Shown here one piece after another: positions 1-11,903 of a stretch of 64,000 nt of DNA; the first letter of the stretch is position 1; every line of letters begins with the position of its first letter. The position numbers were made by a program, and so were the translations under genes. The notes beneath the pieces were generated by a model that was not told the DNA's origin, ran no database searches, and saw only the letters and a program-made list of their open reading frames with translations. The DNA comes from Chondrus crispus (lineage: Eukaryota > Rhodophyta > Florideophyceae > Gigartinales > Gigartinaceae), in the NCBI RefSeq assembly GCF_000350225.1, contig NW_005179035.1, forward strand, positions 62,001-126,000. The letters are read 5' to 3'.

Positions 1-2069
1 TTTGCGGAATGAACAGAAACTCGTAGACCCAATCCCATATGGCTATCCAATAGTTTTCAGTTTCAGAAGAATGCATCTAATGAGCATGTGACACCTGTCA
101 TCTGGACAAGCAATATATGTCGGCGATGCAAAGAGCATTTTCTGCATCGGACGTACTGTAGTACTGTACAAGCGTTTGAGCGCGGCTGATGCGGGCAATT
201 CCTCCTCCCGTCCCGTCGGCATTCTTCTTTCGTCGCTGTACGAGTAGAGCTTGGTGCCGAAGAAGGCAGTGTCTCTAGGTTGCAGCACGGACTTGCCGAA
301 AAAGTGATCGGCGTGCGCTCCCAGGAACGTGCGTCTTTGGTCTCTTCAAGAAGCAGATTTTCGTCGGCTTCGGAGAGAAAACTCGGGACGTAGGTGACCG
401 AGCCCGCGTTTTCAGGAAGAGAGAGCTTTCCATCCGCGCCGCCGGCGCGGCGGCCGCCGTGCTTTATGACAAGGCTGACGTAGTGCTGTGTCCGCACGAT
501 GATCCTCTCTTTCCGCCCCCCCCGCGCAACATGCTCCGCCATACCGGCCCAGCACCGCGCCCGTGCGCGCCCGCACGCCGCGTGCCGAGTTTCTCCCACG
601 CGCAGCCACCACCCCCCACCCCCCCCCCCAAGTGCTCGCGTGGAACGCTTTTCCACCCCGTTCCAGATCGCAGGCCGCTTGGAGGTGCCTTTACTTCGTG
701 AGTTGTCACAGCAAACTCTTGGTACCCCTGCTGATTACCTTCGCCGCCAATGGCTCGTCCTCGACTGGGATCCCGTCGCCGAAGATCTCGCCCCCAGGAT
801 GATTTCGGATCGCGTCGATTGGATGCTCGACGTGGTTAGGTTTCGCGTCCCCTTCGCCGGTGCGCTTGTCGCAGGGTGCTATGCAGGGTTTAGGTGGACT
901 TGAGTTGAGGATCATTGGCCGTAAATGCCGTCGTGGTTCGGCTGGCATATGTTCTGGGCTTTTGAAATGACAACTTTTCACCGCATCATGGGTTATGCGA
1001 TCCATGCGAAGCACGTGAATCACCGAAAAGCTTCTAAGATTTGGCACCGTTGTAAACCCACAAATCCCCAAGCCCGCGTCCGTTCTGTTTTCTCTTGGAC
1101 AATATTTAAGCTCATTATTTTCAGTGCGTGCATGCGGAAAGTGTTGCGATGTACCGCAGATATTGGTGCCCTTGCGAACTGAAAATGGAGTTTTCAGACG
1201 ACACAAAATGAGAAAATGGACGCCGGAGATACTCAAGATCAGTTCCATTGTCGTGACGTATTCTATTCCACTCAATGGCAAGTGCATATGCAAGTACTTC
1301 TGGCGAATGCGATGAATTGCAAGCTCGAACCTTTGCCCTTCTCTCCCTCTAAAGCGATAATCGACAAGTGGGAGTGTGCTTCTACTCACGAGGGTATGGA
1401 AACATCGCCGTTGACTCTAATGCTGACATTCACGAGCTTCCTACCAATACTCCACTTAACCCTGCTTCAGAGCTTGCAAAGTGGGCGAGAGTGTAACGCA
1501 ATCTCGACAAGTTCTTTGCTCCATGAGAGCACGATCGCATGAAAGTTGCGGCATTTCTGACCGAGCCAGTCCCCATTTTAATCTTGCTGAAACTACCGTA
1601 CCATTTTTAATATCTAGCTCCGGCTTTAAAGCCGAGCTGAGGCGGTTCCTTCACTTTCATGGCTCAAGCATTTTTAGGTCCAAATTTATCACCGCGTTCA
1701 TTGAAGAAACAGTCTTCCGTCAAGTGTCACCTCCTCCGACAATACCTGATTTTACTAGCTGTAGATGCAGCCTATTGTCAGAGTTTCTGAGTTCCAAAAG
1801 CACTTGTCGTCGCTATGGCCTCTCTTCTCAGAGCATTTTGCACTGTCCGTCCCTGTCGAACACCCACGGCCGAGCGCAAATGAAAGGCTTTTCCACCCCA
1901 TTCACTTCTCGCCGACTTTTCAGTCCCATGTCGCTATCGCATGCGTGTGCAAATGAGTGCCACCTAAGCAAATCTGAAGGAGTTTGCAACCCGTTCTTAT
2001 GATTCGTCCTGAGGCTAATCTCAGCCGCCTCATAAAATTGGACGGTCTTGTTCCCAGATTTGCTGTATG
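1..2069. other. Unassigned stretch, no supported gene
   Basis: Several short open frames occur here on both strands, but none shows a recognisable domain and they overlap one another. The plus-strand frame ending at 903 has a hydrophobic, protein-like tail and could be an exon, but nothing supports this beyond openness. The interval contains pure C runs near 517-526 and 618-630 and a GC-rich patch at about 430-660, with AT-richer sequence after 900. No LTR, tRNA or terminal inverted repeat was recognised. Confidence 0.4.
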
Positions 2070-3344
2070 TTAAGGTGTTCTGTTACGCTTATCACTTGAC
2101 TGCGAACCGCGTTTAAACGTATTTCCCTTACCCGCTTTGCCAACATTCATTGCTGATTTAGCACGGCTGCTGTGCAGTCTCCCTATGGTGCTTCCCTTAC
2201 ATTTTGAGTTGCTTTCTTTGCGACGCCTAGCTTCAAGAACCCGCTGAGCAAATTTCTCATCCTCAGAATTGAAAGAATCCTCTTCTAAAGAACGGTCTTC
2301 CATCGATTTGGCTTGAGATTTGATCTGCTCAGCTCCGCTTGCTGATCTATATTGTTGTGTTGGACTGTCACAGGCAGCGTTTCTAGACGATTGCTTGAGG
2401 CTCTCTGTAATGCGATCCGCAAGGAAATCATCCATTTCTTCTTCGATTAGTTCTTCCTCAGCACGACCAACATCTTCGCCGGATGAGCATGTGTCCTTGA
2501 ATATGGTACCGTAGTCTTTCGCGTTGTTTTCCTGCTCCAGTCCATATTCTGCACATCTCTTCCCACTCTCAGTTTCGTGTGCCACGAGCGCACCGGGTTC
2601 GTTCTCCTCAGCATTGCACTCTGCCGCGCTTTCAAGATCCCTTCTATCGCCTTCACGTTCCATGTCAGAATCAAAAACTGAACTGATTGTGTTCCTGGAC
2701 TTTCTTGTCTTTTCGCATGTTTTGAATTTCACCAAGCTATTCACGTTTCCTTTCTTACGTTTGGCATGCCCATATTTGTTTCTCTTCAGTATCTCTGCCC
2801 GGCTAAGCTTCGGTAACTTCGGAGGTACTGTCTCTCTAGGATTCCTAACGTTCGACCTACGTTTACGATTTGCTTTTCCTGGCCAGGCGTCATTCATTCG
2901 GCTGTTTCTGCTGCCCGAAGGACCAGATTTCCGTTTAGTTTTTCCTGCTTTATCGTTCAAAAGTGACTGTCTAACGGCTTCACGTGCAGCCCAGTTTCCT
3001 TCACAATTCTCGAGAATGCGAAACTCCTTGCTCATCCCTTGAAAAACCGGCTGCAGTGCCTTGTGAAGTGCGGACGGATTCTGTGTGGAAATCTCTTGCA
3101 TGCTTTTGACTCCGACATATTTACATATATCTGTTGACGCAATCCAAGACCATTCTGAGCGTATGATCTTCCGGGATAATTGGAATCCCTTGTACCCAGG
3201 CCTGGAAACCTTTTGATCCGGGTGATCTTCGTTGTGTGCATCCACACTTGTAAGCAGAGCTTCCCCAATGCAGTACCAACTGGACTGCTGACGTGATCTC
3301 CCTGCATGTGGATCTGAAAACACGACGCTACCGTTGACAATCAT
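2070..3344 (-). CDS. Hypothetical basic/acidic nuclear-type protein
   Basis: A 424-codon frame reads from an ATG at 3344 to a stop at 2070. The first 110 residues are mixed and could fold (they include a tryptophan-containing WSWIAS stretch). The middle (about residues 130-210) is very rich in Lys and Arg with several nuclear-localisation-like clusters such as KRKKG and NRKRR. The rest is a Ser/Glu-rich, probably disordered acidic tail with a basic C-terminus. I recognise no family. It starts 244 bp from, and diverges from, the tnp2-type transposase, so it could be a second gene of that transposon (an accessory DNA-binding protein), which is inference. The length without stops in a moderately AT-rich stretch supports a real coding region. 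Confidence 0.5.
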   Translation of the reverse strand: MIVNGSVVFSDPHAGRSRQQSSWYCIGEALLTSVDAHNEDHPDQKVSRPGYKGFQLSRKIIRSEWSWIASTDICKYVGVKSMQEISTQNPSALHKALQPVFQGMSKEFRILENCEGNWAAREAVRQSLLNDKAGKTKRKSGPSGSRNSRMNDAWPGKANRKRRSNVRNPRETVPPKLPKLSRAEILKRNKYGHAKRKKGNVNSLVKFKTCEKTRKSRNTISSVFDSDMEREGDRRDLESAAECNAEENEPGALVAHETESGKRCAEYGLEQENNAKDYGTIFKDTCSSGEDVGRAEEELIEEEMDDFLADRITESLKQSSRNAACDSPTQQYRSASGAEQIKSQAKSMEDRSLEEDSFNSEDEKFAQRVLEARRRKESNSKCKGSTIGRLHSSRAKSAMNVGKAGKGNTFKRGSQSSDKRNRTP

Positions 3345-3588
3345 CCCTCAGTTCTTACTGCTGATGACTTTTGATCTTCAATCGAGGAGGAAAACATCTG
3401 AGAATTCACTCGTATCACATATCCCAACTTTTTATCTATCGATACGAAAAAAGAACGGAATACGCCAAAAGTTTCGTTTGATCTCTTTCTCATCTTCGTG
3501 GGAAATATAAATACGTGAGAACCCAAGTCATTCAACCCTCCCTACGTCAAAGAACCGTTCATCACTTATTTTTCTCTCTCCATTCAAA

Positions 3589-6500
3589 ATGCTCTATTAC
3601 TATGTATGTGATCCGGCCTATAACTGCGGATGCGATACAGGCAAGTCCGTTACACGCCAAACAGCAATGTCTCATCGAAAAAAAGCAGAGTTCAAACTGT
3701 TCTCAACTGGCCACCACATCCATCTCCAGTTGCACCGAAAGATGCCACGCCTCTCAACATTAAATTCACAGAGTGAGCCTTTTCCTTCTCAAGCTCGTTA
3801 TTCAACCATTTCCAATTTCTCAGAGTCAAGTCACATTCCTGCCAACCAACATGAATCCATTCCCGCTCAGAATGAATTGACTTCTTCAGATTCAGACTCA
3901 GTCAACAAATGCACAATTCCGTCCTCCAAAACCGATGATTGTCCTACTGTCACAGAGACATCTTTTGGCACGCCCAGTTCTGACTTTCACATTTCCGAAG
4001 CAGATCAGAATCATGCCGGTCACACTTCAGATAGCAGTAATGATCGTATTGATTCTCCGTTCGAAGGATCACGAGATTTCCGCTTTTTTAGCTTCATGTG
4101 TAAACACGCTGATCTAGTCGGACTGAGCATTAAGCACCACGCCACCGAGGCACTCATGGACGATTTGCTCAGAACTGCATGTGCAAACGACCCTCCGACC
4201 GAAATATACAAAACCTTTAAGGGTGTGAAGAAGGCATTATTGCGTTCTTCGGGTCTCTCAACATCAAGCTACCCATTCTGTACGGATTCCCATCAAGCGC
4301 TTTTCGTTAATCCTGATGGCACCATTGTGCCTTGCGATGAGAAGAACTGCACCAATACTCCAATCACCACTAGGTATTACCAATACGTTGAGCTGTGGCC
4401 ACAGCTATTGGCGAGGATTCAAAGCCATACATACGGCCCTCTCATGTATGAGTACTATCGAAAAGGACTTCTGCGTGCCTCTTCTTCCGCCGGTAGAAGA
4501 GAGTACGTTGACTTCTTTTCCGGATACAACTTCCGAAGAATCCAGGAGAGTCGGGGCGGAATTGATTCCATATGGAATGACATATTTCTCCATTTGACGT
4601 CAGACGGAGTGCAACCGTTCAGATCTACAAACTATTCATATTGTCCTGTGCTTCTTACCATCGCAAACCTTCCCCCTCATGACCGATACAAAATACACAA
4701 CATGCTACCTGTGATAATAATTCCAGGTCCAAACAACCCTAAGAACCTTCCCTCCTTCTTGAGACCCTTACTTGAAGACCTACTAAATCTCAGTGTCGCC
4801 GGTAAAATAGTCAAAATGTGAAATGGACAGGAGACTCGCGTTCGTGTGCATCTGCTAACGGTTCAGGCAGATCTCGTTGCCATGGCCAAATTCACATATT
4901 TGAGCGGTGTGAATGGAACAGTTCCCTGTCGTTTCTGTTTAATAGAAGGTTTATACGACCCTTTGCACAGACACAACTACTTTCCCCAGGCTGTTTACAA
5001 AATGGAGCGTGGGTCAACAGGAAAGCGCAGGAAGGCCATTCATGTCCTCTGTGACCCGGAATCCTTACCCATGCGAAGTGACATACAGGTCCGCGAAACT
5101 TACAATCGGATCGAAAAACTCCGTCTCAGAGGACGACTCGCAGAAGCGAAAAAACTGGCGCAGAGAAGTGGTTACTCCAAAAGGATTTTGGGGCCATCCC
5201 CACTGCTTCAGGTTCCAACTTTGTTTGCGTTTGACAGCTTCCCAGTTGATATCATGCATCTACTGTATTGCAACGTTGCGAAGATAACTGTTGACATTTG
5301 GTTATCACCGGAAAGGAGCATGGAGGATGTGGCAGTCCTCTCATCAAAAAGGGTCTTTAAGGGCGTAGAACGTTCACTCCGTGCGGCGGGAACTGGAATT
5401 GCTTCTTCATCATGCCGGAAGCCACGGGGGCTGTCTCATCGTGGTTCATGGAAGGCCAATGAATGGAAACATTTCGTCATGACAACAAGCCTTGCTGTTC
5501 TTCATGAATGGGTACCAAAGCATATTCTAGATGGCTGGAGCCTTTTTTGCAGGCTCTGTATCCTCGTGAGTCAATGGGATCTCTCAGAGTCACAGGTTGT
5601 TGATATTGAGAAGCTTGCGCAAAGCTTCTATCGTCATTTCAATAAGCACTATCACAATTTCAGAGAAGACCGACTCCATTTGTGCCGTTACGTGTATCAT
5701 CTGCTACTTCACCTTGGTGACAGTATCAGAGCCAACGGTCCGATATCCATGATGGCTCAATTGTCGATGGAGAATTTTGGGGGGGTAATTAATCGCCGGT
5801 CTAACGCAAAGGATTTGTTCGCGGAGTCTGTTGCAGCGATTACGAAGATAGAAGCAGCTGCACGCCTGTATGGTATCGAACGCAACCTCAGTATATCCCA
5901 CTTGCCGTCATTTCACGAAGAAACAGGGAACATAGACTCAAACCTCCGCCGCAAAAGTGGACTGAGGGAGTTGGAAGGATTCGAGTTTCGACACCCACAG
6001 CATGAAGTAACGATCGATGCTGCTGAGAACTGCTTCCCAAATTTGAGAAAGATGATGAGACAGTATTACGAGAGTTCTCTGAATAATTCCAGGGAAAATG
6101 TGGAGGAGCTGCTTCATCAGTACAGCGATTTAGTTTTGTGGCATCGATTAAGTGATGAAAAGGCAGCAAACGGCGCACCGTATGTGTACAGGTCGTTTCG
6201 GGAAATGGATATAAATCGGAAGGAGAGAAGTTCCTGTTATTTTGCAGGGTGTTTCCATTCCGAACATGAAAATGTTTTTGACTTGTCGTATGGTAGAGCT
6301 TTAGCATACATAGAACATTGCATAGGAGGAACAGTTCATATGCTTGTCCTAGCCGCGTGGGTGACCAACGGCCTGCATATTGGGGAGCAACACCAAATGT
6401 ATGCCAGGCAGCCACTATCAAGCAGAGCTCTTTTTTCAAAGACAACCGTAAAAGCAGTTCACTACATTTCGTACCCTGTCAGTTTTATGCAATGTGAAGA

Positions 6501-6666
6501 TCCTAATGGGTCAAATGGGCTCAGTGTTAGGACTTACTTTGTGGACGAGATGAGGGAGCAGAATGGTTTCATGACTGGACGAAAGTGGCGCCAGGACATT
6601 CCAGGAGTAATGTTGCAAGGGTTGACGCCTCAATACAAGAAAAAGCAGAGAAAACGTTTCGTCTGA
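3589..6666 (+). pseudogene. tnp2/Plavaka-like (CACTA-superfamily) DNA transposase, one in-frame stop
   Basis: Two adjacent frames, 3589-4821 and 4846-6666, lie in the same reading frame and are separated by a single TGA at 4819-4821, with 24 open bases between that stop and the next usable start. Together they give about 1025 codons. The first part has a Ser/Thr-rich leader and then tnp2-like blocks: a DFFSGYNFRRIQE segment, LTSDGVQPF, a proline-rich NLPPHDRYK and the IIPGPNNPK block. The second part opens with a CRFC-type cysteine pair and the HNYFP motif, then has the FPVDIMHLLYCNV block typical of these transposases and a long C-terminal domain. These blocks are known from the transposase family tnp2 of CACTA/Plavaka elements, which cuts and pastes DNA in the nucleus. 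The split lies between conserved blocks and the frame is otherwise intact, so this looks like recent loss by one substitution (a TGG to TGA change would do it). I could not find terminal inverted repeats. Confidence 0.82.
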
Positions 6667-8113
6667 ATGCATGAGAAAGGGATAATTAGCAAATCACTTG
6701 TCGAAGTAGCATTGTTAAGTTCGGGTACGCCGCGGTGAGGGAGATGGGGGCTGTAAGGGAGGAGGACGAGAGCCGCGATGAGAGGTACACTATGCCAGCA
6801 GGGTTCCTTGCGAGCCGGGGTGAACGGTAGCCAGGGGGCGAAAGGCGGAAGGGAGGGGATTTGTGCACCATACAGACATGGTGCGGTGAGGGAAGGTTAT
6901 AGTTGATGAAGGGGTGGCGGGTTTCCATCGGCACGATGAATGTGGGATTGGCAACGGTGATTGGGCGTGCATGTCTTTCTGGTACCTATACAGTTGTACT
7001 GTACGGTATTACCCTCCAATAAACTCATTTTCTCGGAGAGTATACCGCACGCCCACCAGGGGGCAGCGCGCACAGTCTATTGTCTGCAGCAAGGCGGCAC
7101 AGCATCACAGCTTGCGCGGATATCTTTCGCAAGAAAATATATATCTTCTTCCGCCCCGTCGCACGCCGCCCGACCGGAAGAGCCGCGCCGCGCTCCTGGC
7201 CCCGACCCGAAGGCCGCCTTGGCCCGCTGACAGCCCCGCAGGAATCGCGCCCCCGCTTGCCCATAAAAATACTCTGAGTCTCATCCGTATCCCGCCATCG
7301 CATCGCCGCAGATTTTTCACCCCGTACTTTTCGCGGTGCGAGTGTTTCGTAAGCGTTGCGGGCACGGGCTTTTGCGTGGTGCGATTGTGTACGGGGCTTT
7401 CCGTGGTGCGCGAGTGTCGGGGGGGCGTTGCGTGGTGCTGGGGCGTCGGGTGTCTGCGTGGTGCGCGAGCGTCGAGCGGTTGCGTGGAGGTACGGGGGTG
7501 TGGCGGGGCGGTTGTGGGTTGCGGAAATGTCGGGTAGCTGCGGGGGTGCGCGAGCGTTGAGCGGTTGCAGGGTTGTGCGAGCGGTTCTGCAGTTCGGCGG
7601 TTGGGCGGGGCGGTTGTGTCGGGGGGGCCTGTGGCGGGGCTCGTGTACGGGGCGCGGGTGCACGGGGTGGGGTGCGTTGCAGGGCGCTGCAGGGCTCGTT
7701 TCCAACGGCGGGCACTTGGCGTGATGTGCGATGCCCTCCTGAGCGGCGAGGGCCGCCAGGAATCGGCCACCGCGTAGAAGGACGTGTGGTGTCTTACGGG
7801 GTTCTAGGTCTTGCTGTACGAGTTTGGGCGCCAGGCGAATAAGTACAATTTTAATCTGCCATTTGTCGGAAAGCTGTGGGTTAGAAAAATGAATGGCAGA
7901 CAATTCGAATTTTGTCTGCCCTTTGTCATATCTATATCTGAAGACCATGCATAGTTACTTTGCCACCTGTCCGCCATCCATTGTTCGTCCGCCACTCCAC
8001 ATCCATGTCTATGCCATTCTTTTGCGTTGAGTTCTGCTAGGGGACTCCCGTAATCAGTAAAAGAACCTTTATTCGGCTACTGCAAACCTACTTCTTTCCG
8101 GCGAATGCCTCAA
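6667..8113. other. Intergenic stretch without supported gene
   Basis: Downstream of the transposase the sequence turns GC-rich. Open frames here, including a 307-codon proline-rich minus-strand frame (7025-7948), arise from low-complexity G-rich sequence and have no domain. Around 7860-8000 the sequence is AT-richer with nothing recognisable. Confidence 0.4.
7330..7705 (+). repeat. G-rich degenerate minisatellite
   Basis: The plus strand is dominated by short units such as GTGCGCGAGCG, GGTTGCG and CGGGGG recurring at irregular 15-40 bp spacing, with strong G over C skew. The minus strand therefore reads as a Pro/Arg/Thr-rich pseudo-protein. The repeats are imperfect and out of register, so the exact unit is not fixed by eye. 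Confidence 0.55.
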
Positions 8114-8956
8114 TCATGAGGCGGAATTTTCCATCTCGAGTTTGTCGTGCGCCTCGCGGTCCTCGCGGTCCTCGCGCTCTTCTGCGCGCTCCTTCCCCTC
8201 CATTTGCATGCGCTCGCGATCTAGCGCAAGGCGTTCACGCTCAACGTCAATGCGAGCCATGTCAGCCTCCTTCAGAGACTAGCCAAGGCTGACGAGACCC
8301 ACACCTCCATGTAAATCGATCTTTCTGCGTTTTACCCTCCCCTTTCCCGTCACACAAAGAACCTCCTCACCATCCGCATTTTTATCTCCTCTTCCGGTTG
8401 TACTCTTCGTTGCCAAGGCCTTAGCAACCAAGGCCCGCCCAATCTGCTCCTTGCGCTCTTTCTTTTCCTCCTTCGCCACTTTGGTGCACTCCTTCGCCTT
8501 CTTGATGTCTTTGTGCGCTTCAAGCATCCCACCTAGAATCTCATCCAGCTCACCCACCTCACCGCCAATCCCTGACATGCGCCGCTCGGAGTTGTCCTTG
8601 CGCTCAAACGCATCCATAAGCTTCTTGAACCGGTCTTGCAGGCGCTTGCACGTGACCTTAGCTGATAGGTTAGGGTTGAGATTCGCTCGCTCGGCGGCCT
8701 GCGCAAAGCTACTCTGAACCTCACCATACTTTGCGACGTGTGCATTGATAGCACTCACCTTCCTGACGATTATAAGATCATCTTCAGGGGTGAAAGTGGG
8801 GCGACGTCCAGGTTTGGCCTTCCTGTTGCTTCCCGTCGCACTGTCATCACTGTAATTGCCAACAGGGGGAGTGGATGGAGAGCGCGGAGAGGGGGTACAC
8901 AAGGGAGAAGGAGACGCTTTCTTGGACGAAGGGGAAGGGGAATTGACTTGCGCCAT
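8114..8956 (-). pseudogene. Myb/SANT-like DNA-binding protein with premature TAG before its coiled coil
   Basis: From an ATG at 8954-8956 the frame encodes a Ser/Pro-rich leader, then a Myb/SANT-like trihelix segment (about residues 50-125: GRRPTFTPEDDLIIVRKV, then a SFAQAAERAN helix and a CKRLQDRFKKLMDAF helix), then a Lys/Glu-rich helix and a basic stretch. A TAG at 8279-8281 stops it, but the same frame stays open for 54 more codons to a TGA at 8114-8116. These codons encode a charged heptad-like coiled coil (for example DVERERLALDRERMQ). Proteins with this domain order (Myb/SANT then coiled coil) are common companions of DNA transposons and occur as host DNA-binding proteins. The continuation of the expected C-terminal module across the stop is the reason for calling a nonsense mutation rather than a natural end. 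A more upstream ATG at 9073 also exists, but the 39 added residues lack the Ser/Pro pattern. Confidence 0.68.
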
Positions 8957-9239
8957 GGTGCGGAGAGAGAGGACGTTTTGGTTTGGGTAGGGGATGTGGT
9001 GCAGTGTTTGTCCCGTTCGGTGTCCGGGTTGACACTCTATGCTATATCTCGACTCCCGCCATTTCATCTCCACGTGTATACGTTGTGCTTGTTCTGAGTT
9101 ACAGAAACGATTTCACTATTTGGTCACATGTGAGCAATAATAATCACATGCCAGGACAGAATTTCCGCAACGTGGCACAGCTGTGTAATTCTATTTCTGA
9201 AAAGCGCAATTTCGATTCGCGAAAACTGGGTGCGTAAAC

Positions 9240-9456
9240 TCTCTAATAAACCAGCTACCCCATCGCCTCTGAGCTAGCCTCCAACTTCCTAATTAGGACT
9301 CACCTCCCGTCTTCACGGGTAGCATCGCCCTTCGTCCGTTTCGGTCTCGCTACAGCCACCCTCCTCCTGAGGTTGCTGGCGTTGAAATTTACCGCTACCG
9401 TGGACACCCCCTCCGTGACGGATTAACACCGAGCCGGAAGGATCCATATTATTACA
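9240..9456 (+). repeat. Partial 5' LTR (R/U5-like end) of decayed element H
   Basis: The segment ends in TTACA directly before a primer-binding site closely matching those of elements A, B and D, which is how an LTR ends. No TG-start or counterpart copy is visible, so only the right boundary (about 9456) is supported. The left boundary is a guess. Confidence 0.35.
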
Positions 9457-9458
9457 AC

Positions 9459-9476
9459 TGGTCTCCGGACCTAGAA
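9459..9476 (+). other. Primer-binding site of element H
   Basis: TGGTCTCCGGACCTAGAA matches the 18-nt PBS at 12514, 21921 and 59039 except for one C to G change. Its complement ends in CCA, as expected for a tRNA 3' end. Confidence 0.7.
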
Positions 9477-9509
9477 GGCTTTCTAGGAATTTACGAGATC
9501 CGATTCAGA

Positions 9510-11903
9510 ATGGAGATTGAAGACGGTCGCAAATCTGGCAACAATATCCAGCAAAGGTCGAGGCCGTCAGGCTCAAAAGAGCAGGCGCCATGCCTCCCTT
9601 TCAGAGTTCCCGTGCTTGGAAAGTCACCCCGTTCGGGAATGCCCAGCCTCCCGGCGAAGGCCTGCACGGCTTACATTGAGAACTTGGCCTGCAAAAGGAC
9701 GAGATCGCAGACGCGTGCGACGTCCGCACCTTAGCTGGCAGGGGAGCTCCTCAGAGGACGTCAACGCGTCCAAACCGTAGCAAAGCCGGTTGCAGTGGTG
9801 GCCGATAGCCCAGAAGGGATCAGTCAGCTCAGAGGCGCCGCGAAGATCCCAGAAACACCGGGATACCGCGGCCAAAGTTCCGTACTGGAGAAATGGATAA
9901 CGTCCGAGTTGGACCGCCGGGTAACGGTCGCCGTGGAAGCGCAACTGACTAAGGCGCTCAGAAGAATCGTCTAAGAACATAGTCGGACCCTGGTGAGGAG
10001 CGCAATAGATGATTAGGTGGGAAGTGGACCCTTCCGGGATACTCTAACAACTACTGTCGGGGATATTACTCGTGCTGAGCTGAAAGCCTGGGTCCCAGAT
10101 CGGAACCAGGAAGCTCCTGTAGGCCCTCTCACGCATATGGAGCAACCGCTGACGACGAATAAAATGGCGCCCCTGCTGCTCGCGCCCTACAACGTACAAC
10201 CGCAATACACCCAAATGGGACGAGAGGCCTTCGGAGGAGGAGAGGATACCGACAGCCAGCTGTACTCTTGGGGAATACCTCAGAACCCCTTGTTCCAGCC
10301 GAGAGCCGGTCATGGGGGTTCCCCGACACAGACGCGGAAGAATAACAAGACAGAGTACGAATCCGACGACTCTATGAGGAATGAAGCCATGGGTGACAAC
10401 ACCGACCGGTCGGACGGCGACGCCAAAGTGGACGTGGGGCATGTACGCCCGATCCGCCCTCTAAACGACCTTTTCAAGAAGGTCATGGATTTCCGCCGTT
10501 ACCGGTTGTGCCACCGGTCGGGACTATATAACGCCAAGGTCGCCAGTATGGTCACGAGGGCCGGAAGCGAATGGCCCTACAGATGAGGGGCGCGACATTC
10601 AGCGGAGACGACCCGATTGCGGTGCTGGATGTCCTCTCCAGATTCGCGGCGGCTTGCAACCAGAACGACTGACATGAGGGAGCAGCCCTTTAGTGCTTCC
10701 AGTTCTTCATGACGGGCACAGCCTTGGCAAGGATACAGTCCCGTATTGTGGGAGAATCCGGGGTGGTCGATGCCCGTAGGGACGAAATGTTATCGTCGTA
10801 CCCCGAGGCCGTAAACTACCTGCTCAGGACTTTCGCGACAAACGAGGTCATTTCCGAGGCCTACGCTGAGGTGACGGGCTTTATACAAAGTCCCAGGATG
10901 ACCGAAACGGAATAAGGAGACTGTCTCTGGAAGAAAGCACTCCGCTGCGGAAATGTCTTCTCCGATAATCGGCTCAAATCGCTCTTTGTGGAAGGGCTCC
11001 TTCCAGCCATCCGTACTCAGGTGCATCACCATCTTACGACGCACCCCTGCGTAGCCTTTAAAGAGCTAAAGCAGTACGCTGATGGCGTCGGGACCGCCGG
11101 CAGGGGTGGGAAAAACTATCCGCCGGTCACGAGAAGCCGGTACCACCTTCGTCCCCGAACGGGACGTCCGCATAGTAGTTTGCTCATTTCAGATGAATCG
11201 CCGAAAACGTGTCCCGTCAAGGAGGCCAATGAAATTTTTGACTCTCCTCTCGGTATGACTGTGGAAGCGGCGGCTGTGCAGTCGCCTCTAGGGAACCGCA
11301 CAACGGATGCCACAGCCTGCATAGGGACGAAAACCCCCAGGGACGTAGGGAGTACGCCGCAGAAGTCTAAGAGGTCCCTATGGAAGGAAGAGTACACGAA
11401 CGGGGAGTGGCCCTGGCGCGACCCCAGAGGGGATGTCGGCTTGTGAAGCCCCCACTCGAGGATAGACCCATCGCAAAGAGATGACCGTCGTCGGATCTGA
11501 CTTTCCGTCTACCGGCCGTGCTGTCACGAACTCTCCAGGGGGGATCGAGTCTGGCTACTCGCCCTATGGAGCGGAACTTCAAGGCGAAGGGGCATGCGTC
11601 CGCCACAGTCCACAACGGAAGCCATAGGAATCCCGACAGGAATTCTTCCGGATCAGGGTCAACTCTCGGAGACGTCGACGAAAGAGGCCAGTCTACGAGA
11701 GCTACTCCATCGAGTGACGATGACCGACAGAGAAGGAAACGGCGGACCAGAAAATCCCGTAAGGGCAAGAAGGTCTCCACCGATTCGGAGTCAGAAAAAG
11801 TACCCTCGAGGGAAGGAAGAATTAATGCCGGCGGGCTGGTAGCGGCAGCGCCCGAAAAGGACCAAAGCCAGGCCAACGCAGAAGACCCTAAGGGAAATAG
11901 GGG
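9510..11903 (+). pseudogene. Degenerate gag of element H
   Basis: Gag homology is scattered over different frames. The frame 10017-10586 ends with RPLNDLFKKVMDFRRYRL, nearly the same as RPLNDLFTKAVAYRTYRL in the gag of element F. After a stop the next frame gives TFSGDDPIAVLDVL, matching the F segment HTFGGQDPIAVLGFL. The frame 10709-10915 gives AVNYLLRTFATNEVI, close to AVNWLLRTYATNIQI in the gag of E. Later frames (10988-11446, 11518-11949) are Ser/Arg/Lys-rich like the gag linker but carry no clean zinc knuckle. Several frameshifts and stops separate these blocks, so the gene is dead. The order of the blocks is the normal gag order. Confidence 0.7.
11899..11903 (+). repeat. Target-site duplication of element A (left copy, AGGGG)
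   Basis: The five bases before the TGTAG start of the left LTR are AGGGG, and the same five follow the TACA end of the right LTR at 40935-40939. Five-base duplications are normal for Ty3/gypsy integrase. Confidence 0.85.

Larger units (their letters stand above)
9240..11903 (+). mobile_element. Decayed Ty3/gypsy element H, left part (interrupted by A)
   Basis: PBS, then a shattered gag. The element is cut at 11903 by the insertion of A, and resumes at 40940 after the duplicated AGGGG. No protease, RT or integrase is recognisable in either part, so it is an old relic. Confidence 0.6.

Noticed and set aside
706..1389. 227-codon minus-strand ORF
   Set aside because: No domain, overlaps several opposite-strand frames, composition not protein-like enough to support a gene.
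2070..3344. FY-rich (FYRN) domain in the hypothetical protein
   Set aside because: Only a loose resemblance around RPGYKGFQLSRKI; spacing and key aromatic residues do not fit.
2000..7000. Terminal inverted repeats of the tnp2-type transposon
   Set aside because: No CACTA-type or other matching ends could be found by eye around the transposase.
7025..7948. 307-codon proline-rich minus-strand ORF
   Set aside because: Explained by the G-rich low-complexity tract; overlapping frames on the same strand look alike.
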